The position numbers and the translations under genes are program-made. A DNA stretch of 64,000 nt from Paraspadella gotoi. Its lineage: Eukaryota; Chaetognatha. Below the pieces are notes generated by a model. That model did no database searches and was not told where the DNA came from. It worked only from the letters and a program-made list of their open reading frames with translations. Positions 11,101 through 22,500 of the stretch are shown one piece after another. Position 1 is the stretch's first letter. Each line of letters opens with the position of its first letter. Where the stretch lies: the NCBI GenBank assembly GCA_051294375.1, contig JBJCIZ010000028.1, forward strand, positions 675,623 through 739,622, read 5' to 3'.

Positions 11101-14100
11101 AATCAATTTCATTAATCCAAAAAATTTTTGTATTAAAAAATAAAAGGATAGATAAGAATAGGTAAGAATAGAAGGGATAATAATAAGACAAAATTAATAA
11201 AGAGAGGCTGCAACATAAAGATCAGCCACCCCTACGTGGACAAATATAAAGGTAGTACCGATAGATTGGGTCATGAGTAGGGTCAAGTCAACTCAGTTTC
11301 TTTACCGACTAAACTGTTTATATGTGAGTCAGCTGGGTCAGGTAATGTTTCCGTGAGGAGGCAGATGCTAGTGCGACTCAATTTGACTTTAAATACCTGC
11401 CTAGTTGCCGCTCTTTTCAGATAAGGTAGGCCAGGGCGTGTCGTGCTGATTTTAAATATTTTGGTTGCTACAGGTGATTAGAGGCATTGGTTGCTTATTG
11501 CTTTTCAGAAGTCTCCCTCTGCTCGGCGAGTAGAGATGGGGGAAGTCATTGTGCGACCGTGGTGATCGGGATCATCGCACCACACAATTTAGAGAAGGTT
11601 CAAGGGTTCAAGAGATTTGAGCTTTTTGTTTATTGCAACCTCTTTTTTTTTCGTTGTTTGTCTTGTCAAAATCATATTTTTTTTTTGTGTTTTTAAATTG
11701 AAGTTTGAAATAAAGGATGAAGTCTTTTAGCAAACAACAATTCTATCATGTAGTTCTTCCCCACCAACAAGTGAGCATCTGCTCTCGAAACGCGACATCT
11801 CCCGAGAGAAAAAGAAGAGGAAAACTCCTCTTCCCGCCTTCTCTTCCCCCTCCCGTACGCTACCTCAGTACGCCGACACGAGACAGAATCACTTCTTCTG
11901 TTCGCGCCTTTGCGCTCAGTCTCCCGGCTTTTTACGAAAATATTTTTTGATTATTTTTGTTGAAATAATTTTGGCATATTTTTCGTTTCTCTTTTTTGGA
12001 GTTCAGAATACAGATATTCTTCAACACGTGGCTTTTTTTTGAAGTTCTCTCTTCACGGCCGCCATCTTTTTCGTCTTCGTTGTTGGCGTGGCTTCGAGGG
12101 AAGAGCCTTGACTCGGCCCTTTCGCTTGCCCTCGACGCACCCTGCGCGGACCTGCGGAGGGAAGAGCCGCGACTCGGCCCTCTCGTTTGCCCTCGGCGCT
12201 TAGTACGGCTGCAGGGGGAAGAACCTTGTTTCGGCCCCCTTGTTTGTCCAGTGCTCTCCCGTTTTTTGGACTGAGGGCGTGTTTTTTCGACTCGACTACC
12301 CTCATGTCTCTTCGCCGCCCGCCTTGCCGCCGCCTCCACCGCCTCCACCGCCTCCACCATCAGCCGTCCGGGCTTTTCTGGTCAGGCCGAAGTGATGCCC
12401 CTTCAGATGGAGGCAGTTCTTCTCCAAATTAGCAACGCTCTTTCTAGCGTTCGTCGCGAATTTAAGGAGTTTCGCCGCTCGTCTCGTTCCGAGTTGGAGA
12501 GTCTTCGGCGGTGAGTACTTCTTTCCTTTCTTTTTTTGGGTTTTTCGCCTTTTTTTGAGCGTACATTCGGCGTACAGAGGGGTTTTCCTCCTGTGCCCCA
12601 CCTAACTCGACTTTGTTTGTTTGTTTTTTTGTCGGGCCTTCGCCTGGTCTTGTTACAGGCTCACTTGTTGGTGGGGAAGAAACTACATGATAGAATTTAT
12701 GGTTCCAAATGGAACCGGGATTCTTCATGGTTCTTCCCCACCAACACCACCACCGTCACCCCTGGCACCACCGGTGGTGGAGGGCGGCTCAGGCTCGCTT
12801 GTCTTGTTGGTGGGTTGTTTTTTGGGGTTTCCTTTTTTTTTGAGACTGTCATTTTTCAATGATTTCTCTTTTTTTTTGGCGTACATTCGGCGTACAGAGG
12901 GGTTCTCCTCCTGTGCCCCACCTAACTCGACTTTGTTTGTTTGTTGTTTGTTCGACGCCGTTCGGAAGGACTCCAAAGCCGACGCGCGCTTTCAAGCTTT
13001 TGAGCGCATCATGAGGGACGCCGGAGCGTCCGCTCATGCTGTCCTTTCTGTCGCTGACGCTCTCCGCCTCATGGTTGAGGCCCTACGCTCGGAGGGGCCC
13101 GGTGCAGTGGACGCAGGCCATCTTGACGATCTTGCCAGCCCCTTGGAGACGCCTCGTCGGGTTTGGCGGCGATTTTTTGGTTCGGCCCTCTCCGAGTCTC
13201 GGCGCTTAGTTGTCGACGCTGCCCTTCGGATCTCAAGACAGTTCTGTCCAGTTCTCCGCCCTCCACGTCGTCTTTTTCGGAGACCGCTCCACAGACGTCA
13301 CTCAAGCGTTCCATTCTTCGCTTCTCCGCTCCGGGGCGCCACTCAATTGCGCCTGTTCTGCTAGCCGCAAGCGTGGGCGTGGCAGTCCGCGTAGTCCCGC
13401 TCGCCGTCCCTACCGGCCTCGCAAGTCTTCGCCGCCTCCCAAGCGTAGGGGCGGGGCTCCAGGGACGTCTAAGGACGCCGACTGATCGCCCGACAGCTCT
13501 TTCGGCGTGCCTCGTCCGGCCGTCAGGTTCTCCAGGCCCGGCTTTCGTCCATGGACTGGTTTTTTTGCGGTTTCTCATCCCCCCTTTCACGACGTCCGGT
13601 CAAGTGGGCGTGGCACGTCACCGGAAGTCTTCGCGGGATTCCCCCTCTTGGTTTGCTTGGCTACGAGTGATTCTGTCTCGTGTCGGCGTACTGAGGTAGC
13701 GTACGGGAGGGGGAAGAGAAGGCGGGGAAGAAGAGTTTTCCTCTTCTTTTTTCTCTCGGAAGATGTCGCGTTTCGAGAGCAGATGCTCACTTGTTGGTGG
13801 GGAAGAACCATGAAGAATCCCGGTTCCATTTGGAACCATAAATTACATTTAATTTTTTGTTTGTAATGTCTTTACACTATATTTCTTTATTATAACAATA
13901 TATATGGTATTAATTGATTTGTGGTATCTGACATAAAATACAAATAAAGTTCATCAGCCATTTAAACGTCAAAGTATAAGGTAAAAAGCTTGTGCGTCTG
14001 CCATAATTAAACTATATCTAATAATTAAATAAATATTAAAATTATACTTTTTGAAAATAAATGAATAAAAAAGAACATATAACATATCTAGCAAATTGAT

Positions 14101-15691
14101 AAAAATTAGTTTTGTAATCTTTAGAACTAATTTTTTGCTGTTTTTGGTAACTTCCGTTTGTCAAAATAGTTTTTGCAAACATAATAAGCACCTAAAACTA
14201 TTTTTTTAATATATTAACTAACTTGCAATACAATATTCTAGTCAGGAATGAACTAATTATATTAAAAAAATAAATTTAAATAGAACTTGTTCAAAAAATC
14301 TACGAATATTTGTGAATTTTGACGCTCGTGGCACTTTGGCGCTCCTGGGGAGGGCCAAGAATTTTAAAAAGTCTAACAAAAGTCATATATTCAGATAGAA
14401 CGGAAAAAAAGGAAAAGAATGCCGTTTTCCTGAGATTTCTATCTTAAAAAGAATCGGATTTAAATGTGTCTAATGTCAATTAGTCAGCGAGGGTTGTTTT
14501 TTTTTTTTTCTTCCCCGAACCACTTATGCCACTTAGGTTTTTTTTATACCATTTATTTAATTGACTTCATAATAATTAATATTTTTATTTCCTTCAACAA
14601 CAGATGATCAACGCCTTTGGCGCCATCTCCGCCTGCGGTCGCTACGTCGCCTCCTGCGGCTTCACGCCCGACGTCAAAGTCTGGGAGGCGCAATTTTCCA
14701 AAGCGGGCGACTTTGTGGGCGTGGCACGCGCATTCGAACTGAAGGGTCACTCGGCCGGTGAGTGGAGTTGGATGGTGGGCGGAGGAGGTTGGCCAAAGAA
14801 AGTGTTTTGGGAGATTATACGTGTCTCTCTCTCTCNNNNNNNNNNTCTCTCTCTCTCTCAGGCGTTCTTCACTTTTCCTTCTCTTCCGACTCGACCAAAA
14901 TGGCCTCCGTCTCCAAGGACGGAACCTGGAAACTCTGGAACATCGGGGTTGAGTGGCAAAAGGGTCAGGACCCCAAATGCCTTCGAACGGGCACCGCCCA
15001 CATCACCTCCTTGGACCCCTCGGCCACACTCTGCGCTCTGGCGCCCGACGGAAGGTTCGTGGGTGGAGCTCGGGAGGCGTGAGAAGTTGTGAATCGTGAA
15101 TGGGTTTTGAAATGGTTGGGAGTCGAAGACGAGGCGTCATTTCGTTGTCGTGACTCCTTATGACAATTTTATCGCAAATCTTGAAGAAAAAAAAAACGGA
15201 ATTTGTTTAAATTTAAATATAAAAATGAAATTTAAGAATTTGTAAATTTTGTTTTATAACTTTTTTTTTATATTACAACTCATTTTCTTTGACTTATTGA
15301 CTTATGAAAGGAACGAAATTTATTTATTTATTTATTACATTAATAAAATTTTTGCGTAATAATTTTTTGTTAACAAAGATCCCTCGCCGTTTCCCATCTC
15401 TCCGACCTCACCCTCTATCAATCGTCTTCCGGCGCCGAAGAAGCGCGCGTCCGCGACCTTCACTCCCGCGTCGCCGCCCTCGCCATCGACGCCTCCAATC
15501 GTCACGTGATCGCGTGCGGCGATCGCGTCGTCCGCGTCTTTCACAACGTCGCCGGATACAAGTGAGAGGGAGAGGGAGAGAGAGAGAGAGAGGGAGAGAG
15601 AGAGAGACAATATTAATTACTCGCGGCTTTAGGCACCTTGAGGGCCTTTGAAAGCTACCTATTTCTCTAGAATATTTACAAATTTTAATTT

Positions 15692-15722
<31 letters not shown>

Positions 15723-16153
15723 GAGACAATATTAATTACTCGCGGCTTTAGGCACCTTGAGGGCCTTTGAAAGCTACCTATTTCTCTAGAATATTTACAA
15801 ATTTTAATTTAGAGAGAGAGAGAGAGATGGCACGCGCGAACGTGAAAACGGTGTGTGGGGGGGTGGAGTTGAAGTTAAAACTCGTCCAAGGTTTTCATTT
15901 GTATAATTTGTGATCTCACGAGGTTTAAAACCGGTGTGGCCCTTTTTTTTTGGGGGGGGGCTCGGTTTTGAGATTGTGTCGGCACAGTTGTTTAAAAACC
16001 TCTTTTATTTCTATTTTTTATAGGGGCACAGTGGCCGAAAACCGGGAAAAGATCATCAACAATCGAGGAGGAAAGTTGGTGGAGGAAAGATTGAAAAAGG
16101 AGATGGAGGAAGCGGAGAAAAAGCTGAGAGAGATCGAGTACGCATCGTCCTGA
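8156..16153 (+). CDS. TBL2: Transducin beta-like protein 2 (WD40, ER membrane)
   Basis: Eight exons with consistent phases: 8156-8465, 8639-8837, 9025-9137, 9633-9760, 14604-14757, 14862-15054, 15379-15561 and 16024-16153. They sum to 1410 nt, giving 469 residues (human TBL2 has 447). The N-terminus has one hydrophobic anchor (about residues 15-38), a basic linker, then WD40 repeats. Diagnostic TBL2 blocks include 'NGKYLAT', 'RANVELDHAT', 'ASCGFTPDVKVWE' and 'MASVSKDGTWKLW', then 'CGDRVVRVFHN' and a C-terminal coiled coil. TBL2 is an ER-anchored protein linked to PERK signalling. Introns are short except intron 4, enlarged by mobile elements. A 10-N gap (14836-14845) lies in intron 5. Confidence 0.95.
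9335..9650 (+). repeat. Minisatellite made from the exon 4 splice acceptor
   Basis: A unit of about 58 bp occurs six times, five in intron 3 of TBL2 and the last being the true start of exon 4. Each unit contains a pyrimidine-rich stretch, 'ctttgatag' and the first exon 4 codons 'gcaagggcgagatcatcgc', with small changes. Every unit therefore carries a plausible 3' splice site. Confidence 0.85.
10522..11622. mobile_element. Foldback element nested in the long-TIR element
   Basis: The sequence from 10522 to about 10690 is the inverted complement of about 11472-11622. Matching blocks include 'tctcttgaacc', 'accacggtc' and 'aataagcaaccaatgcc'; a further inverted match 'ttaaaatcagcacg' lies inside. 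The loop of about 780 bp is AT-rich with no credible coding frame. This is the shape of a non-autonomous foldback/MITE-like element. Confidence 0.65.
12407..13485 (+). pseudogene. gag-like frames of the DIRS-like element
   Basis: Frame one begins at 12407 with 'MEAVLLQISNALSSVRREF', a short amphipathic, coil-forming segment that stops after about 35 codons. After the internal complementary region another frame contains 'FERIMRDAGASAHAVL' and 'ALRLMVEALRSEG'. A last frame ending at 13485 is arginine/proline-rich (RRPYRPRKS), like the basic tail of a nucleic-acid-binding Gag. The pieces are in different frames, so no intact protein is predicted. Confidence 0.45.
12661..12745. repeat. DIRS internal complementary region
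   Basis: The left part reads 'cttgttggtggggaagaa', the complement of the left end; the right part reads 'ggttcttccccaccaac', the complement of the right end. They meet at 'gaatttat' (about 12694-12697), exactly where the two outer tips would meet in a circle. Confidence 0.85.
15565..15825. repeat. Two-copy tandem duplication, about 115-bp unit, in TBL2 intron 7
   Basis: Two near-identical units each contain a GA tract, 'gacaatattaattactcg' and 'ctacctatttctctagaat'. The duplication boundary lies in the GA tract, suggesting slippage or unequal exchange there. Confidence 0.85.
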
Positions 16154-16585
16154 GAGAGAGAGAGAGAGAGACTTAAAGAATTTCTTCGTTGCCTTATTCC
16201 CCCCCCCGTTTCGTTATTAAAATGTTAAATGAAATAGTTAAATATAGATAGTTGTTGTTTTCCACCAATGATTCGGCCATAAACTCCCTCTTCGCTTAAA
16301 AATACCCCGATCACCGCCCGGGTGACTCAGGCTATTATTGTTTATTAACTATCTAGTTCAATTCGCTCAAGAAAAAAAATATTTTTTCCAGATCATTACG
16401 AAATCGTTGATTTAATTATTATTATAATTTGACTTTGAAAGTCAAATCAAAAATCCAACGATGACTATCGATGAACAAAAACGTTGAAAACGGTCGAGGT
16501 CGTTGAGCGGCGCTGCGTTCCTTCCTTTTTTTTTATCCGGCCACGCCTCCTTCCGCCCCGGGAGGGGGGGACAATTTATAGAAGG

Positions 16586-19500
16586 ATGGACGCCTACTCG
16601 GTCCTCTCCGCTCTCAGAAAGACCAACATGGGACGACTCACCTACAAACGCGACTTCGACATCGCGGATTTGGAGCGACTCTCCATCTCGGACGCGCCGC
16701 CGTCCAAAGGCGGCTTCGGCTTTTTCGACGACGCCTTCGAGTCGCCGCCGCCGCCGGAAGCGACGTCTCCGCCGACGCGGCTGCCGGATCTGTCCGGAAT
16801 CGAGAAGGAAGCGGGATCGACGCCGCCGGAAAATCGGACGACGGAAAGAACTTCCCTTTCGAAATCGAAGGACATCAACTCGGAAACTTTCGTCGTTTCG
16901 TCGCCGACTTCTCCCAAAAGCCCTACCACGCTTCCTCCCGTCTCTCCCTCCTCCCCCACCTCTCCCACCTCCCCTTCCTCCCCCAAATCTCCTCCCGTCT
17001 TCTCCAAACGAGAGTCGGCCGCCCTTCGAGCCATCGACGACTACGAGACTCGAATGCTGGAAAAGTCGAGGCGAAGTCTTCGATCCTTGAGACACAAGGT
17101 TATTGGATTTTAAGGGGGGATCGGAGAAAAGGGGAGCGGGGAACTATTTGATGAGCGGTATGTTAAACGATTATAAAGGAGGGAGAGAGAGAGAGATAGA
17201 TAAACGTCGGCGGAATCAATTGACCATCACTCCACAAGCCAAAGAGGAAGAGAGAGAGAGAGAGATAAACGTCGGCGGAATCAATTGACCATCCTCCACA
17301 AGCCAAAGAAGAGAGAGAGATAAACACGTCGGCGGAATCAATTGACCAGTCCTCCACAAGCCAAAGAGAGAGAGAGAGAGGATAACGTCGGCGGAATCAA
17401 TTGACCATCCCCCACAAGCCAAGAGAGAGAGAAGATAACGTCGGCGAGATCAATTGACATCTCCATAAGCCAAAGAGAGAGAGAAAGAGAGAGAGAGATA
17501 AACGTTGGCGCGGAATCAATTGACCATCCTCCACAAGCCAAAGAGAGAGAGAGATAAACGTCGGCGGAATCAATTGACCATGCCTCCACAAGCCAAAGAG
17601 AGAGAGAGAAAGAGAGATAAACGTCGGCGGAATCAATTGACCATCCTCCACAAGCCAAAGAGGAGAGAGAAGAGATAAACGTCGGCGGAAATCAATTGAC
17701 CATCCTCCACAAGCCAAAGAGAGAGAGAGAGAGAATAACGTCAGCGGAATCAATTGACCATCCTCCACAAGCCAAAGAGAGATAGAGAGATAAACGTCAG
17801 CGGATCAATTGACGCATCCTCCACAAGCAAAGGAGAAGAGAGAGTAGAGAGATAAAGGTCTGGGGGGGGGTTCTGGCGTCACGCGGAATCAAATTGACCA
17901 TGCTCCACCAAGGCCAAAGAGAGAGGAGAGATAGAGAGATAAACGTCGGCGGGAATCAATTGAACCGTCTCCACAAGCCAGTCATCCTCGATCGTCATCC
18001 ACAAGTATCTTCCGTCCGCAGGTTGAGGAGGCGACGTCGAGATGTAGCGCCGAAGCGGAAGCGTCTTACGTCAAGAAAAAACGAGAACTGGACGAGAAGA
18101 TGACGCGAGAATACAACGAATTGCAGAACAAGAGCTACGCCAGGTTTTAATTTTGGTTTGGAATTTACCTATTAATTATTAATTTGTATTGTTTGTATTT
18201 ATTGTTAATAATCTGAAACTGTTTTCAAATATCAGCATGCAAGAGACCCGCCGCACGATCCAAGACAAGCTCGCCACCGACGCCAAGCACAAGAACGCCG
18301 TCCAAGCCCGCCTCCGCCAAGTCGAGCGCCGACGCCTCGAGATGGAAGAGAAATGGGCGGAGGAACGCCGCGGCGTCGTCGGCGCCGCCGCGGAGCTGGA
18401 GACGCGATTCGCCGCTTTCGAGTCCGACTTCAACGTCGCCTTGGACGGCTGTCGTTTCCCCGAACTTCTCAAGCGCCGCGTCGGCGGGCGGCTCGAGGAA
18501 TTCCGCGCCCTCGCCCGGGGACTCCGTCACGCCTTCGACGCGCAGCTGGCGGAAGTATCCGCCGCCGCCGACGCGGCCGAGTCGCGGGCGCTGCCGCCCG
18601 CCGCTTTCGTCGGGTTGGCCAGGTGTCGAGAAATGACGGAGACGATGGGGAAAGTGATGGCGTTGGTGGCGGCGGAGGTGGAGGCGGTGGAGGTGGAGGG
18701 AGAAAGGGAGGAGAGGGAGAAGAGAGAGAGGGAGGAGAAGAAGGCGAAGGAGGAAGATGAGAAGAAGAGGAGGGAGGAAGAGGAGAAGGAGAGGAGAAAA
18801 AAGGAGGAAGAGAAGAAGAAGGCGGAGAGCGTCGCGGCGGCTGCGGCGGCGGCAGCATCGGTTTTAGCCGTTCCCGGGGCAGCTGCGCCGGCGCCAACGG
18901 AATCCTCACGCGGTGCTCTCATGTACGACTTTAGCCGAAAGACTCTGGCCGAGTTCGAGTCGCTCTACGCGAATTTTGCGGCCGACATTCGCGGGCCGAT
19001 CAAACTAGCAGGCTGAACCCGAAGAAGCTCAAGTTCGACCTGCAGCACAGATCGTGCAACATGGACGTGCGTCAACAGTTCACGTTTGGCGCAACGATCC
19101 GACGGAGCAGTACGCATGCCGAGTGGTTCAAATCCACGGAGGAGGCTGGGGATGAAAGCGAGGCATTAAGTTTGGGCGTCAGGTCGGTTGCAGACACGTA
19201 CGGAGTACGGGATGGAATTCGGCTGCGCGGTGATAAAGGGAAATCCGGACGGAAGAGAGCGGGACCCCGGGCGATGATTTCTCCGTCTGGTGTCACTTGT
19301 AACGTTGTCGCGTGCGGGTGTTGATCTTGTAACTGTGCTGATTCGGCTGAAGGGCGAGTCGCGTCGGCCGGCGGAAGAGGGAAGCCGCTTATCGTCGCAA
19401 ATGCCAATAATCGACACTTTTTTTAATTATATTTTTTTTTTGGGCTACACAGTATCAATTTCTGGTAAAAAGAAAAAGGCAGATTGAGAGTAAAAAAAAC

Positions 19501-22500
19501 CCCTTCAATGAAGACGGATACGAAAGCAGATCGTTCAACTGGCCATCAAAAAAATTGAATAAGGCGTCATAAGATAAACATTTATTTGTTTGTTTGTTTG
19601 TTTTTTCGAAAAAATTCGAAAAATTCCATTGGGTTTTTGGGCGAAGCGACGGGAGTTGAGTTCACTTTTTTTTTTCCACACAGACTTTTTTCAATTTCCA
19701 TCGTCAATATTTCCTCGACGTTATTTTTATTATTCAAAGTTTTTTTGGGTTTTTTTAATTAATGAATAAATTGAATATTGACAAGACCAGTTTGGTCCCA
19801 TTTTATCGGACCGACGATGACAAAACCCGACCGTTACAAATTCCGATTAAAAACCTCCCCCACTTTCCCCTTCCGCCTTAATTCTTTCGGTCGACCTGGA
19901 ATGAGCGAGCGTAGCGATGCTGACTGAGAGTAGAGGAACCGTCGATTCCGCTTCCTCGCACTCTCGTCGCTTTTCCGGCTTCCTCCGGTGGTTGTTGTTC
20001 TTTGCTGTGATAGGTGAGGTTCCGCTGCGTCAAGAAGGCGCGGGCGCAGCCGGGACGGAGCAACGAAGGCGGAGCGGCTTGCCTGTGCTGCGATGGTTCC
20101 GGTCAAGTGACGGTGTAGGCGGACGTTGTTGAAGTATTTCCTTCGACAAAGGCGAGGTAGATTCCGTTCGCCATGGGCGAGGTGGTCCTTTTGTAAGTGT
20201 TCCTTCGGGGAAGTGAGGGGTGGGGGAAGGAGAGGAGGCGTTCGATTTATTTTGTCCAAACGAGGAGAAACAATATGGGTGTATCTTTTTTTGTTAAATC
20301 ATGACCTTTTAATCGTTAACTAATAAAACTGAATTAATTATTAAGATAGGTAAGCAATGGAAAAACTAATATAACTAGATACGTTTTCAGCGCCGCATAA
20401 AACGAGACGAGCAATTTATCACNNNNNNNNNNNNNNNNNNNNNNNNNACGAGAGGTTGGGGATGGGAAGTTTGGCTGGGATATTGACAGTGATTATTAAA
20501 GACATTGCACATTGCAGACATTAAAGACAATTAAAGAATTTTTACCTGAAGCATGGTCAATTGGTTATTTTATTATATAGCAGTCTCCTCGGAGGCNNNN
20601 NNNNNNTAAAAACAATTAAAGAATTTTTACCTGAAGCATGGTCAATCGGTTATTTTATTATATAGCAGTCTCCTCGGAGGCGTGGGTTCGAATCCCACCG
20701 CTGCCACCACATTTAAGTAACAAGACAGGGATTTCAACATGAAACCAAAGTGGATATTTAATTCGAATATGTGAAAGCGCAAGACGGTGTCAGAATTTGA
20801 GACAGATTGATTCAGTACAAAATGGTCAAGTATTTATAGCATACAATCGGATCATCGACACGGGCTCGTTTTCCCGATGGCGAGTTATTGGTAAATTTTA
20901 TCCGAGTCGGGGATCCGATTCCATTCTTGGTTCTAATTCCTTCTGAAATGATAGGATGCAAAAAAAAATTCATGGTTCAAGTGCCTATTCACTTTCCCCG
21001 CAAATCAAACCTATTTTTGGGTCTAGTCGCTGAAGGTGCTAAAAAAAAAAAATATTGGCTGTATGTCTTTGCTGCAGTTAGTTGAATGTTTTACTTCTCC
21101 ATGTTCAAAATCTGCAATATGCAAATGAGATTTAAATCCGACCACCGCCCGCAGATGCCACTGTCCCTCGATCCAAACGGTGACTCGTCTTCGCAAACTG
21201 GTCGACCTCCACGAAGGTCGACGCGTCGACGCCGGAGCCGGAGGCGCCGTCGTCTCCGTCGCGGATCATCCCGAGGCCAAGGCCTTCGTCACGGATCTCA
21301 CGGCGAAGAAGATCGTCTTGCAGGTAAATAAATACTATCTAAAAGTTAAATTAATTAATATTTTAAACGATTTGTTTAAAAATAATTTGTCTAGAGTAGC
21401 GAAGTCGTCGCCTCCAACAAGGAGCACGCGTTTCCTGTCGCTGCTGTGGCGGTGGCGCTCTGGACCCGCAGCGACGCCTTCGGTCGGCTGCTGCTGGCGC
21501 GGTTCCACGATGCCTGCGTATTCACGGTGCCGCATTACCCGGCGCGACGGGAGGGACAATCCGAGACAGAGTAAGGAGCTTCATGTTTTAGTTTAAATGG
21601 TTATGCATGTTTAGATAATGATATATATTGACCAATGACCATTGGTTATTGGTCGCAAGAGAAGCCAGTTAATGATTCTCTCTTTCTCTCTCTCACTCTT
21701 ACTCCCTCTCTCTTACTCTCTAATCTTCTGCCAATAAATATTGACAATGAATTACCTTCTACCACCTTCCCTTTCCCCCTTCTACTCGCCCCCACCACCA
21801 CCCAGCCACCTCAAATCCCTCGGCTACAAAGTCATCGACGATCGATTCGAGAAACAAGACGATTTCCTCTCTCGGATGTCGGGCGTCGTCCGCCTCTTCG
21901 CCACCGTCTGCCTGACCCAACCCCCGCCCCGACGGTGCTTACTTTCGCCGACACGCGGGCAGCGCGGGGCCTCGTCTCTTCGGTCGGCCGGAGGCGGTCC
22001 GTGTTCCGGCGCTATCGCTAGGAGCGGCGCCAGATTACGTCTTGCCCCGCCGCGCTGTATGCACCCTTTCGGTCTGCCCGCGGCGTGGAATTGGCTCATC
22101 GCGCATTTGAGGATAGAACCAGTTTCCGACATCACCGGTGAGGGGGAGAGAGAGAGACATAGAGACAGAGAGAGAAAGANNNNNNNNNNNNNNNNNNNNN
22201 NNNNTCGGAGGTAGGGGCGCGTTGCGCGACAGACGAGGAATTCGTAGAGGAGGGTGGCTAAAGATGGGGGGGGGGGTTGGGGGGGAGGTGGAAGTTGGAG
22301 AGTGATGGGTTTGGAGTTGTTGAAGGAGAACAATGTTTTTTTTTTTTTTTAGTTAATATTAATAAAATATTGAGCTCGCTTCCACGCTTGTCCTTTTGTC
22401 TCTGTCTCTTGTCTCTCTCTCTCTCCCTCCACGGTAGATGTCGGAAACTGGTTCTATCCTCAAATGCGCGATGAGCCAATCCAGCGCCGGGGCAGACCGA

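Larger units (their letters stand above)
11739..13844 (+). mobile_element. DIRS-like retrotransposon, non-autonomous or deleted
   Basis: Inverted terminal repeats of about 160-175 bp (11739-11896 and 13672-13844) enclose about 1.8 kb. The internal complementary region at 12661-12745 is the complement of both outer ends fused head to head, the hallmark of DIRS elements, which pass through a circular intermediate joined by a tyrosine recombinase. Only gag-like reading frames are found; reverse transcriptase, RNase H and recombinase are absent. An 85-bp direct repeat (about 12556-12640 and 12880-12960) flanks the complementary region. Full DIRS elements are usually several kb longer. Confidence 0.8.
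9893..14472. mobile_element. Element with about 600-bp terminal inverted repeats
   Basis: The left arm (9893-10491) is the reverse complement of the right arm (13865-14472) with moderate divergence. The outer ends are 'tagacacatttaaat' and its complement. A direct 7-bp repeat 'caattag' abuts the left end and lies 4 bp beyond the right end, a possible target duplication. The arms are AT-rich and non-coding. The interior is occupied by two younger-looking inserts, a foldback element and a DIRS-like element. The whole stack sits in intron 4 of TBL2. Confidence 0.75.

Noticed and set aside
18353-18922. Long antisense ORFs over GLE1 exon 3 and other GC-rich exons
   Set aside because: They are shadow frames of GC-rich, low-complexity coding DNA; the sense frame matches GLE1.
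19072-19407. A second COX8 gene on the minus strand in GLE1
   Set aside because: The reading is scrambled by indels throughout and the flanks follow the true COX8 locus, so it is an artefact or dead copy.
20888-21085. 65-codon plus-strand ORF between the tRNA fragment and the palindrome
   Set aside because: No homology, AT-rich with a poly-A run, and located in an uncertain assembly join.
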